DNA from: Alphaproteobacteria bacterium | GTDB taxonomy: Bacteria; Pseudomonadota; Alphaproteobacteria; Thalassobaculales; Thalassobaculaceae | Direction of reading: 5' to 3' | Assembly (NCBI GenBank): GCA_022822665.1 | Contig: JAJEAR010000029.1 | Location: 1-64,000, forward strand | DNA: 64,000 nt | Part shown: piece after piece, positions 1-8,346 of the stretch | Position numbering within the stretch: position 1 is the first letter of the stretch | Layout of the letters: each line of letters starts with the position of its first letter | Made by a program: the position numbers and the translations under genes | Notes under the pieces: model-generated | What the model was told of the DNA's origin: nothing | The model's database searches: none | What the model saw: the letters and a program-made list of their open reading frames with translations, nothing else

Positions 1-2
1 TC

Positions 3-125
3 GCACCACTGCTCGATGAACTCAATGCCACCGAAACCATCTACCCGGGCACCGATCTCAGGATGGTCTACACGAGCTCCGCCACCGTCGAGAACCCGAA
101 ATCTGCGTCATCGCAAATTGGATGA
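3..125 (+). CDS. C-terminal fragment of an unidentified protein, cut by the window edge
   Basis: An open frame enters from the left edge and stops with TGA at 123-125, giving 40 residues that include LLDELNATETIYPGTDLRMVY. The fragment looks like real coding sequence and is reminiscent of transposase C-termini, but I cannot name the family. It overlaps, antisense, the 3' end of the truncated ATPase frame on the minus strand. The simplest reading is that the window starts inside an inserted element whose last gene ends here and whose boundary lies within about 25 bases after the stop. Confidence 0.4.
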   Translation, partial: APLLDELNATETIYPGTDLRMVYTSSATVENPKSASSQIG

Positions 126-759
126 GCTCAGGAAGTCTGAAGTTGAGCAATTGTGCCGTGCGGCCCGCACAAAGCGTTACGAAACGCTGAAAGGTCGAGA
201 GATCCCCGACGTTGCTGATCATTCGCACATCGCGCTCGATGTAGGTGGCAATGTAGGAGCCGAGCCAGTCCGAGGCTTCATGCCCTTCGTCGAATATGCG
301 CGGGTAGGAACCGGTGAAGAGGGTCTCGTCAAGAGTCGCGGGGTACCAGGGAAAACGTGTTGTCTCGCCCCACGTCAGGGAAAAGAGGTTGTACACCGCC
401 GTCCGCCCTGCCAGCGACTGGCTGGTCGTTTCGAGCAGAGAGACGTTCTGCGAGCCGGTGAGGATCCAGCGGCCTGGCACCGGGTCCGCACCTATGATGC
501 CCTGCAGGTAGGAGAGCAGGTCGGGCACTCTCTGGACCTCGTCGAGAACCGTGCCTTCCGGAAACCGAGCCAGGAAGGCGTGCGGGTCTTCAGCCGCGAA
601 GGCTCGTACGTCGGGGGTTTCCAGTGTTTCGTACTGATGCTGCGGGAACAGCGCGCGGCACAATGTTGTCTTTCCGCTCTGCCGGGGTCCGGTGAGCGTG
701 ATGGACGGCCAGACCCGCGCCGCCTCGGTCAGTCTCGGGGCGAGGTCGCGTACGATCAT
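58..759 (-). pseudogene. Truncated AAA-type ATPase with DUF4143-family architecture
   Basis: This is an ATPase of the AAA_14/DUF4143 group, which are stand-alone P-loop proteins of unknown role. The Walker A is GPRQSGKTTL and the Walker B region is EGTVLDEVQRVPDLL. Sensor-like ILTGSQN and the family motif GSYIATYIERDVR follow, then GDLSTFQRFVTLCAGRTAQLLN. Family members usually run to about 380-400 residues; this frame stops at about 233. After LLNF the sequence becomes low-quality (RLPELIQFAMTQISG) and loses the C-terminal DUF4143 nuclease-like part. The break falls next to the 3' end of a plus-strand frame, consistent with disruption by an insertion. I chose ATG at 757-759. A TTG start at 819 would place the start codon inside the palindrome. 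Confidence 0.75.
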
Positions 760-776
760 GCCGGACAGCACAGCGA

Positions 777-821
777 TATTGCAGGCTAATTCAAAATCCC
801 AATTTGAATTAGCCTGCAATA
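777..821 (-). promoter_or_regulatory. 19-bp perfect inverted repeat upstream of the ATPase gene
   Basis: Arms 777-795 (TATTGCAGGCTAATTCAAA) and 803-821 are perfectly complementary around the 7-base spacer ATCCCAA. The arms are much more AT-rich than their surroundings. The site lies 17 bases upstream of the ATG of the minus-strand ATPase gene. This is what an operator for a dimeric regulator, or the leader of an autoregulated gene, looks like. No T-tract follows on either strand, so I do not call it a terminator. Confidence 0.55.
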
Positions 822-1359
822 CTGCCGGGAATACCCGCCCTGGCGTCGCACACTCCGGTTCCGGTTCAGCCGTGGACCGCCATCGCCGGTTCCAATCTTG
901 TGTCCCCGTTCCCTGGCAATCCGCGGACCACGAGCAGGGTAGTTCCCGGAAGAAGAACGTGCCGGTATGGTCGGGTTCCCAGGGCAGGCCTGTGATTGCG
1001 GCGTCATCGACGGTGCCGACAGTGTCGGGGACAGCGACCTGAAGTTCCCGGTGTCGGGCATGGGACCGGTGGCAAGCAGCACGGGCGGTCGGGTTGCCGC
1101 CGCCTTTGCCCGCCGTTGCCGGTGAACCGCGCCACGGCCCCTGACCGGTCGGTACAGAAGCCTGACGAGGGGCTCGATGCGTGTCCTTGCGTGAACGGGG
1201 ATGGCCGCAGACCCGTTCCCGGTGCGTGGGTGCGCCTGTGGGCCGACGACGGCACGGGCGGCAGTTTTCGCTCGATGATCGAGGTCCCCGGGAAGCCGGG
1301 CGTCGTTGACCTCGTCACCTGCTTGCGGCAAGCATGCCGCAACCGCGAGGGGAGAGACG
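822..1359. other. Intergenic stretch without a supported gene
   Basis: About 540 bases of high-GC sequence. The open frames on both strands have no recognisable product or ribosome binding site. The only clear signal is the purine-rich GAGGGGAGAGACG just before the ATG at 1360. Confidence 0.5.
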
Positions 1360-2406
1360 ATGACTGACAACGCCGAGGCAATCGTGATCTATCCTCCGGT
1401 CCGCGCGGACTGGCTTGCCCTGCGCGAGGAGGAGGTGCTCGACCCGGATCTGCCGATCATCGACCCGCACCATCACCTGTGGGAGCGGGAGACCTCGGTC
1501 TACATGATCGATGATCTCGCACGTGACCTCGGCAGCGGTCACAGGGTCGTCGCGACGGTCTACGTCCAGTGCCGCTCGATGTATCGCGAGCATGGTCCCG
1601 GCGAGTTCGCACCGGTCGGCGAGACCGAATTCACACGCGGCGTGGCGGAGGACACTGCGGACGGGGCCCTGGGCAGGTTCGGGATCTGCGCCGGGATCGT
1701 CGGTCACGCCAACCTGATGCTTGGCGATCGGGTGCGCCCGGTGCTGGAAGCCCACTGCGAGGCCGGCGGCGGACGGTTCCGCGGGATCCGTCACATCACC
1801 GCGTGGGACAGCGACCCGAGACTGCTGTCCCCGGGCTATCCGGTCACGGGCGGCATGCTCGGAGATGATCGCTTCCGGGAGGGATTCGCACATCTCGCTC
1901 CGCTCGGGCTCAGCTTCGACGCCTGGATCTACCACACGCAGATCGCGGAGGTTGCGGCACTCGCGCGCGCCTTTCCCGAAACAACCATCGTCCTCGACCA
2001 CTGTGGCAGTCCTCTCGGAATCGGCCGCTTCGCCGGACGCAGCGACGAGGTGTTCCGGGACTGGTCGGCGGCGATCAGGGATCTCGCGACCTGTCCCAAC
2101 GTCGTGGTGAAGACCGGTGGGCTTTCCATGGGACTCTGCGGTCACGGCTTCCATACCGGGGAAACGCCACCCGGTTCCGACCACCTTGCCAACACGTGGC
2201 GTCCGTGGGTCGAAACCTGTATCGAGGCCTTCGGCGCCGGGCGCTGCATGTTCGAGAGCAACTTTCCGGTCGACAAGGGATCCTGCAGCTATCGCACCTG
2301 CTGGAACGCGTTCAAGAAGCTGGCGTCGGGAGCCGGCGGGACCGAACGCTCCGACTTGTTTGCCGGGACGGCGGCGAGGACGTACCGTATCGACGCGACG
2401 ACGTGA
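1360..2406 (+). CDS. Amidohydrolase family 2 metal-dependent hydrolase (TIM barrel)
   Basis: A 348-residue protein of the amidohydro_2 family, the group containing 2-pyrone-4,6-dicarboxylate lactonase and L-fucono-lactonase-like enzymes. Family signatures are PIIDPHHHLWE near residue 32 (metal-binding HxH on strand 1), VLDHCGSP near residue 215, and ESNFPVDKG near residue 300 (strand-8 acid). The start at ATG 1360 is preceded by GAGGGGAGAG; an upstream ATG at 1306 would add a poorly conserved tail. selO follows after 19 bases and a RidA gene after that, all on the plus strand, so the three may be co-transcribed. The substrate is not predictable from sequence; a lactone or carboxylated ring is typical of the family. 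Confidence 0.85.
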   Translation: MTDNAEAIVIYPPVRADWLALREEEVLDPDLPIIDPHHHLWERETSVYMIDDLARDLGSGHRVVATVYVQCRSMYREHGPGEFAPVGETEFTRGVAEDTADGALGRFGICAGIVGHANLMLGDRVRPVLEAHCEAGGGRFRGIRHITAWDSDPRLLSPGYPVTGGMLGDDRFREGFAHLAPLGLSFDAWIYHTQIAEVAALARAFPETTIVLDHCGSPLGIGRFAGRSDEVFRDWSAAIRDLATCPNVVVKTGGLSMGLCGHGFHTGETPPGSDHLANTWRPWVETCIEAFGAGRCMFESNFPVDKGSCSYRTCWNAFKKLASGAGGTERSDLFAGTAARTYRIDATT

Positions 2407-2425
2407 ACCAGCCGGAAACCGCACG

Positions 2426-3919
2426 ATGGTAATCGCACGCGAGCCCGTGTTCGCCTTCGACAACAGCTACGCCACCCTGCCGCAGCGGTTCTTTGCCCGA
2501 CTGCCCCCGACCCCGGTTTCCGCGGCCCGCGCACTCGTGCTGAACCACGCCCTCGCCCGCGAACTCGGTCTCGATCCGTCCCGTCTCGACGACAGGGCAA
2601 CCATCGACATCCTCTCGGGCAACCGGGTGCCGGCAGGGGCTGCCCCGCTTGCCATGGCCTATGCCGGACACCAGTTCGGAAGCTGGGTGCCGCAGCTCGG
2701 CGACGGACGGGCGATCCTGCTCGGCGAGATCCGGCTTCCCGACGGCACCCGGCGCGACATCCAGCTGAAGGGCGCAGGCCGCACCCCGTTCTCGCGCATG
2801 GGTGACGGGCGGGCGGCGCTCGGACCGGTGCTGCGCGAGTACATCGTGAGCGAGGCGATGGCGGCGCTCGGCATTCCCACAACCCGTTCCCTGGCCGTGG
2901 TCGCGACCGGCGAACCGGTGTACCGCGAACGCACACTGCCCGGCGGCATTCTCACCCGGGTTGCACGCAGCCACATCCGCGTCGGTACCTTCCAGTTCCT
3001 CGCCGCGCGTGACGACATCGACGGCCTGCGCCTGCTCGCCGACCATGTGATCGAGCGCCAGGTTCCGGACGCACGCGCAAGCGCATCCCCCTACCGGGCC
3101 CTCCTCGAGACGGTTGTCGACCTCCAGGCCCGACTGATCGCATCGTGGATGCAGGTGGGCTTCATCCACGGCGTCATGAATACCGACAACATGTCGATCT
3201 CCGGCGAGACCATCGACTACGGTCCATGCGCCTTCATGGACTGGTATGACCCGCGCCAGGTCTACAGCTCGATCGACCATGCGGGCCGCTATGCCTACGG
3301 CAACCAGCCGGCGATCGGGCACTGGAACCTCGCGTGTCTCGCCCGCGCGATGCTGCCGTTGCTGGCGGACACCGAGGACGCGGCAATGACCATCGCCCGG
3401 GAGGTGATCGACGGCTATCCGGACCGGTTCCGGGATGCATACCTGGCCGGGCTCGCCGCCAAGCTCGGCCTCGCCCGGTCCCGGCCCGGCGATGACACGC
3501 TCACCCAGGAACTGCTGGCGTGCATGGCCGAGAGCCGCGTCGACCACACGCTCACGTTCCGCCGCCTCTGCGCACTGGGCATCGAACCCGATCATCGCGA
3601 CGCGGAGCTGCTCGCGCCGTTCGCCGACCCCGACCGGTGCTCGGCGTGGCTGGCAAGCTGGCGGGCACGCCTGGTGCACGAACAGCGCGGGGATACCGCC
3701 CGCCAGGCGGCGATGCGCATGGTCAACCCGTCCTGCATTCCGCGCAATCACCTGGTGGAACAGGCACTCGAAGCCGCTGTCGAGCACGATGACACCGGGC
3801 CGTTTGATGCCTTGCTGTCCGTTCTCGCCGCCCCGTTCGACGAGCGTGCTCCAGACGACCGCTACACCCGCCCGCCGCAGCCGGATGAGGTGGTCCAGGC
3901 AACTTTCTGCGGCACCTGA
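2426..3919 (+). CDS. selO: Protein adenylyltransferase SelO (pseudokinase-fold AMPylator)
   Basis: A 497-residue protein with the full SelO signature: YAGHQFGSWVPQLGDGRA near residue 75, QLKGAGRTPFSRMGDGRAAL near 112, IPTTRSLAVV, HGVMNTDNMS near 252 and DYGPCAFMD (metal- and nucleotide-binding DNxxxS/DYG). In this family the kinase fold binds ATP in flipped orientation and transfers AMP to Ser/Thr/Tyr of substrates involved in redox homeostasis. The C-terminus ends ATFCGT, keeping the conserved redox-active cysteine. ATG at 2426 lies 19 bases after the amidohydrolase stop; a long upstream in-frame extension overlaps that gene and is not credible. The length matches bacterial SelO (about 480-500). 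Confidence 0.95.
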   Translation: MVIAREPVFAFDNSYATLPQRFFARLPPTPVSAARALVLNHALARELGLDPSRLDDRATIDILSGNRVPAGAAPLAMAYAGHQFGSWVPQLGDGRAILLGEIRLPDGTRRDIQLKGAGRTPFSRMGDGRAALGPVLREYIVSEAMAALGIPTTRSLAVVATGEPVYRERTLPGGILTRVARSHIRVGTFQFLAARDDIDGLRLLADHVIERQVPDARASASPYRALLETVVDLQARLIASWMQVGFIHGVMNTDNMSISGETIDYGPCAFMDWYDPRQVYSSIDHAGRYAYGNQPAIGHWNLACLARAMLPLLADTEDAAMTIAREVIDGYPDRFRDAYLAGLAAKLGLARSRPGDDTLTQELLACMAESRVDHTLTFRRLCALGIEPDHRDAELLAPFADPDRCSAWLASWRARLVHEQRGDTARQAAMRMVNPSCIPRNHLVEQALEAAVEHDDTGPFDALLSVLAAPFDERAPDDRYTRPPQPDEVVQATFCGT

Positions 3920-3940
3920 ACCGGAAGAGGAGAATCCGAC

Positions 3941-4300
3941 ATGTCGATAACCCGCATTGACCGCACGTCACCGCCCGGACCGATGATGAGCCGGTGCGTG
4001 ATTCGCGGTGACATGGTCTACCTTGCAGGGCTGACGGCGCGTGACCGCAGCGCCGACATCACCGGCCAGACCCGGCAGATCCTGGACCAGATCGACCACT
4101 ACCTGGCAGAGGCCGGGACCAACAAGTCGAACCTTCTGCAGGCGAACCTGTGGATCACCGACATGGCGAACTTCAGTGCGATGAACGCGGTGTGGAACGA
4201 CTGGGTCGACCCGGAGAACCCGCCGGCCCGCGCCTGTGTCAAGGCGGACCTCGCGGTTCCCGAACTGCTGGTCGAAATCATGGTGAGCGCCTGCAGATAG
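3941..4300 (+). CDS. RidA family (YjgF/YER057c/UK114) protein
   Basis: A 119-residue single-domain RidA-like protein, the usual family length. RidA proteins form trimers and hydrolyse reactive enamine/imine intermediates from PLP enzymes, though subfamilies differ. The arginine that binds the substrate carboxylate sits in PPARACVKADLA (about residue 100), and the conserved glutamate in LLVEIMVSAC near the C-terminus. A ribosome binding site, GAAGAGGAG, precedes ATG 3941. It is the last gene of the amidohydrolase-selO-ridA run and is followed by a long hairpin shared with the convergent epimerase gene. It is only distantly similar to the second RidA gene at 51330-51797. Confidence 0.9.
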   Translation: MSITRIDRTSPPGPMMSRCVIRGDMVYLAGLTARDRSADITGQTRQILDQIDHYLAEAGTNKSNLLQANLWITDMANFSAMNAVWNDWVDPENPPARACVKADLAVPELLVEIMVSACR

Positions 4301-4312
4301 CCGGCGAACTCC

Positions 4313-4349
4313 CCGGGTGACCGGCCGCTCGGGCATGCCGGTCACCCGG
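4313..4349. terminator. Bidirectional hairpin between convergent genes
   Basis: A perfect 13-bp stem (4313-4325 with 4337-4349, CCGGGTGACCGGC) around an 11-base loop lies between the stops of the RidA gene (4300) and the minus-strand epimerase gene (4342, which the right arm overlaps). There is no T-tract, so termination would be inefficient or Rho-assisted. Confidence 0.5.
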
Positions 4350-5484
4350 ACCGCTTCTCCAGTTCCGCGATCGCCATGGCGAGGTGGTAGAGGCTGCTTG
4401 CCGGCATGGTCCGGTCGACCGGAGCCCAGTCGGGCCCGAACCGTTCCGTCCAGCGGCCATCGGCCATGACGTAACGTTCCGCAACCAGCCGAACCGCCTG
4501 GTCCAGGTCCGGACCCCGGGCGGGTGTCGGGTTCACCGCGAGCGCCTTGACGAGTTCGCAGACCGGCCAGAGCCGCCTGGTGGCCACCAGGACGCGGCCG
4601 GTTTCCGCGTCGGTCTCGTCGAACACGCCGCCTGCCGTCCGGTCCCACCCCAGCTCGAGGCCGCGCTCCAGGACCGGGAGGGCGGCCCGCGATGACCGCT
4701 CGTCCCCGAGCAGTTTCGCCGAGCGGTCCAGCAGCCAGGCCCATTCGAAATGATGTCCCGCCTCGACCCGCCTGCCCTTGTCCGCGACCGGGGTGAAGCC
4801 GGCGTCGAGATATTCGCGGACCACGTGCCGCGAGGGGTCCAGGAAGCCCCGGTGAAACAGCCTGAGAAGCCGTGACGCCAGCGTGCGCCAGCGCGCGTCG
4901 CCGTCAGTCTCGAGAAGCGCCAGCGCGGCCTCGAGAAGGTGCATGTGCGGGTTCTGCTCGCGCAGGCCCGGGTTGCGGTCGTCGAATCGCTCCGACATCC
5001 GTTCGGCGAAAGAGCCGTCCGGGCGCGAGAACCGCTCTTCGAGCAGGTCGGCGGTCTCGTCGATCCAGCGGTGTGCTTCGGACCGGCCCAGGGAGGCGAC
5101 GTAGCTCGAGAGGCCAAACAGGACAAAGGCGTGGTCGTAGAGGCGCTTGTCGCTGTCAGCGACCGCACCGTCCTGATCGACCTGAGCGAACCAGCCGCCC
5201 CGTTCGCGGTCGTGGAAGTGGCGGACCATGTAGTCGAACACCCGGTCCGCATGTTCGCCAAATGCCTGCGAACCGGTACGGTGTGCCCAGGCGGAGAACA
5301 CGTGGAGCTGGCGTGCATGGACCATGACGCGGCGGTACGGCGCCGCAAGCGGCAGGCCGTCGGCATCGAGGCGTTCGACGTGCCCGCCGCGCTGCCAGTC
5401 CCAGCCCGCCCGCAGGACCATGGGCAGGGTTTGCCCGGCAAACCGGGACGCCAGCCCAGGGACCGGACCGGACCGGCCGGACAT
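4342..5484 (-). CDS. AGE family epimerase/isomerase (N-acylglucosamine 2-epimerase fold)
   Basis: A 380-residue (alpha/alpha)6-barrel protein of the AGE family, which interconverts C2 epimers or aldose/ketose pairs (N-acetylglucosamine/N-acetylmannosamine, mannose/fructose, cellobiose). Family signatures are VHARQLHVFSAW near residue 55, KRLYDHAFVLFGLSS, NPHMHLLEAALAL near 172 (catalytic-pocket His), GHHFEWAWLL near 245 and SSLYHLAMA near the end (second catalytic His). The gene starts 15 bases downstream of the ThDP enzyme stop, so the two form a minus-strand operon. The combination is unusual and gives no clear pathway. Substrate is unassigned. Confidence 0.85.
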   Translation of the reverse strand: MSGRSGPVPGLASRFAGQTLPMVLRAGWDWQRGGHVERLDADGLPLAAPYRRVMVHARQLHVFSAWAHRTGSQAFGEHADRVFDYMVRHFHDRERGGWFAQVDQDGAVADSDKRLYDHAFVLFGLSSYVASLGRSEAHRWIDETADLLEERFSRPDGSFAERMSERFDDRNPGLREQNPHMHLLEAALALLETDGDARWRTLASRLLRLFHRGFLDPSRHVVREYLDAGFTPVADKGRRVEAGHHFEWAWLLDRSAKLLGDERSSRAALPVLERGLELGWDRTAGGVFDETDAETGRVLVATRRLWPVCELVKALAVNPTPARGPDLDQAVRLVAERYVMADGRWTERFGPDWAPVDRTMPASSLYHLAMAIAELEKRSG

Positions 5485-5499
5485 GGTGTCCGACCGGTG

Positions 5500-7164
5500 T
5501 CAGACGGTCCCGCGGTCCACGTTCACGCAGACAAGGTTCGGGCCGGCGGTGTTGGCGAATGCCGCCTCGAGCGCGGGCGCGAGGTCCGCATGCTGCGCAA
5601 CCCGGCACGCCGGCACACCCAGCGAGCGGGCCAGTCCGACGAAATCCACATCGGGCTCCTTGAAGTCCATGCCGATGAACTGCTCGTTGCCGTGGAACGA
5701 GCGCAGCCGCTCCTTGATGATCCGGTAGCCGCCGTTGTCGCAGATCACGAAGGTGACCTGGAGCTTCTGGTTGGCGGCGGTCCACAGCGCCTGTATCGAG
5801 TACATCGAGCTGCCGTCACCGATGATGGCGACCACCGGACGTTCCGGGTAGGCCGCCTGCACGCCGCAAGCCGCCGGTACTCCCCAGCCGATGCCGCCGC
5901 TTGCCATTCCCACCAGCGACACCGGATCGCGGTAGGGAAGCAGGGATGTCAGCGCCCGCGTGCTGATGATCCCCTCGTCCACCACGATCGCCTCATCGGG
6001 CATGGTCTCGACGACGGTCTTCACCATCCAGGACGGATCGATCACGCCACCGCCATTCGCCTCGCGATCGAGCCGCTCCGCCAGCCGCGCCCGCTGGGCC
6101 GTCCAGTTCCTCTCCCCGATTTCCGCCAGCCTGCGCTCTGCCAGTCCCGGCTCCACGAGCGCCTCGATGCGCGGCGTGAGCGCCTCCAGCGTGAGGCGAA
6201 GGTCCGCCCGGACCGCAAGCTCGGTCGGGAAGTTCTTTCCCATCTCCCAGTCGCGCTGGCCGATCTGCACCACCGGCATGCCGTCGGGCAGCGGCTCGAC
6301 CGGCGCCCAGACCGACATGCGCAGCACATCGGCGCCGAGCACGACCAGCAGGTCGTGCTCAGCAAGCGTGTCGCGCACCTGCTTCTGGTCACGGGTGAGC
6401 GCTCCCATGAAGGCCGGGTGCGCGGAGAGGAAATGCGCCCCGTAGGGCACGGTCTGCTGGTAGACCGGCGCACCGAGAGCGCTTGCGAATGCCGCCGCCT
6501 CGTGGAGCGCGCGGTCGCCCGCGACCTCGTGGCCGGCAATGATGACCGGATTGCGCGCCCGGGCAATGCGACCGGCAAGCCGGTCCAGCGTCGCATCGTC
6601 CGGCCTGACCGCGGTGAGCACCCGGGTCGGAGCGCCAAGTTCGAGAGCGGTTTCCTCGTTCAGGATGTCACCCGGCAGCGAGATGAAGACCGGTCCCATG
6701 GGAGGGGTCAGCGCGACCTTGGCGGCCCGGCGCACGATTCGCGGAAGGTCCTCGAGGCGGCTGACCTCGACCGCCCACTTCACCAGCGGCTGGGCAATCG
6801 GCACCAGCGGATCGTACAGCAGCGGCTCGGTCAGACCGTGGCCCTGCTCCTGCTGGCCGGCGGTGATGATGATCGGCGTGTTGGCGAACTTGGCGGCATA
6901 GATCGCTCCCATGGCGTTGCCGAGGCCGGGGGCCACGTGCACGTTGCAGGCCGACAGCCTGCCCGAGGCCCGCGAGTAGCCTTCCGCCATGTAGACCACG
7001 AGGGACTCCTGCATGCTCATCATGTAGGTCATGTCAGGGTGTTCGGTCAGCGCGTCCATGATCGGCAGCTCGGTGGTCCCGGGGTTGCCGAACATGTGGG
7101 TGACTCCCTCGTCCTTCAGCAACGAGATGAAGGCGGAACGGCCGGTGATCCTGTTGACACTCAT
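5500..7164 (-). CDS. Thiamine diphosphate-dependent decarboxylase/lyase, benzoylformate decarboxylase-like
   Basis: A 554-residue ThDP enzyme with the three-domain acetolactate synthase/benzoylformate decarboxylase fold. The ThDP-activating glutamate is in MSMQESLVVYMAEGY near residue 46, and the Mg/ThDP-binding motif is IGDGSSMYSIQALW...VICDNGGY (GDG...N) near 430-460. The N-terminal FGNPGTTELPI and NVHVAPGLGNAMGA resemble benzoylformate decarboxylase, including its first catalytic His. The second catalytic His of that enzyme is not evident around MSVWAPVEPLPDG, so the substrate probably differs. ATG 7164 has GGGAGCAAC just upstream. It is divergent from a TAXI-TRAP transporter and upstream of an epimerase gene, suggesting catabolism of an imported 2-oxo acid (inference). 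Confidence 0.85.
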   Translation of the reverse strand: MSVNRITGRSAFISLLKDEGVTHMFGNPGTTELPIMDALTEHPDMTYMMSMQESLVVYMAEGYSRASGRLSACNVHVAPGLGNAMGAIYAAKFANTPIIITAGQQEQGHGLTEPLLYDPLVPIAQPLVKWAVEVSRLEDLPRIVRRAAKVALTPPMGPVFISLPGDILNEETALELGAPTRVLTAVRPDDATLDRLAGRIARARNPVIIAGHEVAGDRALHEAAAFASALGAPVYQQTVPYGAHFLSAHPAFMGALTRDQKQVRDTLAEHDLLVVLGADVLRMSVWAPVEPLPDGMPVVQIGQRDWEMGKNFPTELAVRADLRLTLEALTPRIEALVEPGLAERRLAEIGERNWTAQRARLAERLDREANGGGVIDPSWMVKTVVETMPDEAIVVDEGIISTRALTSLLPYRDPVSLVGMASGGIGWGVPAACGVQAAYPERPVVAIIGDGSSMYSIQALWTAANQKLQVTFVICDNGGYRIIKERLRSFHGNEQFIGMDFKEPDVDFVGLARSLGVPACRVAQHADLAPALEAAFANTAGPNLVCVNVDRGTV

Positions 7165-7313
7165 CTGTTGCTCCCGGAGTATCCTGTGGTCAGGCGGCAT
7201 CATACGCGAACACCGGGCGAGGTGAACCACGTCCGGAACCGCGAATGCGCGTCAACGCCGCAAGGCCGCCGCATTCTGCAATCAAGCGTCCAGGAACCAA
7301 GAAAGGACACAGT

Positions 7314-8282
7314 ATGAGAACCTGTCTCATCCCGGCGGTCGGAGCGGCCCTGTTCGCTTTCGCACTGTCAGCGCCCGGACACGCACAGCAGAAGTTCGTC
7401 TCGATCGGCACCGGCGGCGTGACCGGCGTGTACTATCCGACCGGCGGAGCGATCTGCCGTCTGGTCAACCGTGACCGCAAGACGCACGGCATCCGGTGTT
7501 CCGCCGAATCCACCGGCGGGTCGATCTACAACATCAACACCGTGCGCGCCGGCGAACTCGAGTTCGGCGTCGCCCAGTCGGACTGGCAGTACCATGCCTA
7601 CCACGGCACGTCGAAGTTCGCCGACCAGGGCAAGTTCGAGAAGCTGCGGGCAGTATTCTCGGTCCACCCGGAACCGATCACCATCATCGCGCGCGATGAT
7701 TCCGGCATCACCAACATCACCGACTTCCCGGGCAATCGGGTGAACATCGGCAACCCCGGATCCGGCACGCTCGGAACCTACGAGGTCATCGAGGAGACCA
7801 TGGGCTGGTCGCGCGACGATCTAAAGCTCGCGGCACAGATGAAGTCGGCCGAAACCGGCCAGGCACTGTGCGACGGCAAGATCGACGCCTATTTCTGGCT
7901 GGTCGGACATCCCTCCGCGCTGACCCAGGAAACCCTCGCCTCCTGCGCGGCTCACCTGGTCAACGCCCAGAGCCCGGAAATCGACAAGCTGGTCGCCGAT
8001 CGTCCGTACTACCGTACGGCCAGGATACCCGCCGGCATGTACAACAACGCCGAGGAGGTGAAGACCTTCGGCGTCGGTGCCACCTTCGTGACGTCGGCAG
8101 ATGTTCCCGAAGAGGTCGTCTACATCGTGGTCAAGGCCGTGTTCGACAACTTCGACGCGTTCCGCAAGCTGCATCCCGCCTTCGCCAACCTGCGCGAGAG
8201 CGAAATGATCAGCGATTCCCTGTCCGCGCCCCTGCATCCGGGTGCGGCGAAATACTACAAGGAACGCGGCTGGATGAACTGA
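7314..8282 (+). CDS. TAXI family TRAP transporter solute-binding protein
   Basis: A 322-residue periplasmic protein with a signal peptide cleaved after GHA (about residue 23). It carries the TAXI (TRAP-associated extracytoplasmic immunogenic) signatures VSIGTGGVTGVYYPTGGAIC, AESTGGSIYNINTVRAGELE and FGVAQSDWQYHA. TAXI proteins deliver small dicarboxylates or amino acids (glutamate or 2-oxoglutarate where known) to a fused TRAP permease, which follows here. GAAAGGACAC precedes ATG 7314. A GC-rich hairpin lies between this gene and the permease. The upstream ThDP enzyme gene is divergently transcribed across 149 bases. Confidence 0.92.
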   Translation: MRTCLIPAVGAALFAFALSAPGHAQQKFVSIGTGGVTGVYYPTGGAICRLVNRDRKTHGIRCSAESTGGSIYNINTVRAGELEFGVAQSDWQYHAYHGTSKFADQGKFEKLRAVFSVHPEPITIIARDDSGITNITDFPGNRVNIGNPGSGTLGTYEVIEETMGWSRDDLKLAAQMKSAETGQALCDGKIDAYFWLVGHPSALTQETLASCAAHLVNAQSPEIDKLVADRPYYRTARIPAGMYNNAEEVKTFGVGATFVTSADVPEEVVYIVVKAVFDNFDAFRKLHPAFANLRESEMISDSLSAPLHPGAAKYYKERGWMN

Positions 8283-8303
8283 CCGCCGCGGTCGGGACAA
8301 ATA

Positions 8304-8326
8304 GCGGGCCGGCAACCCCGGCCCGC
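8304..8326 (+). promoter_or_regulatory. Intercistronic hairpin between TRAP binding-protein and permease genes
   Basis: A 9-bp perfect stem (GCGGGCCGG, 8304-8312, with 8318-8326) around loop CAACC lies in the 64-base gap. Without a T-tract it more likely stabilises the upstream mRNA 3' end or lowers permease expression than terminates fully, a common arrangement for binding-protein genes. Confidence 0.4.
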
Positions 8327-8346
8327 GAGCCCCGGGGGTCATCCTG

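Noticed and set aside
4939..7317. 792-codon plus-strand open frame opposite the epimerase and ThDP genes
   Set aside because: Product is basic, His/Arg-rich and domain-free; it is the antisense shadow of two well-supported minus-strand genes.
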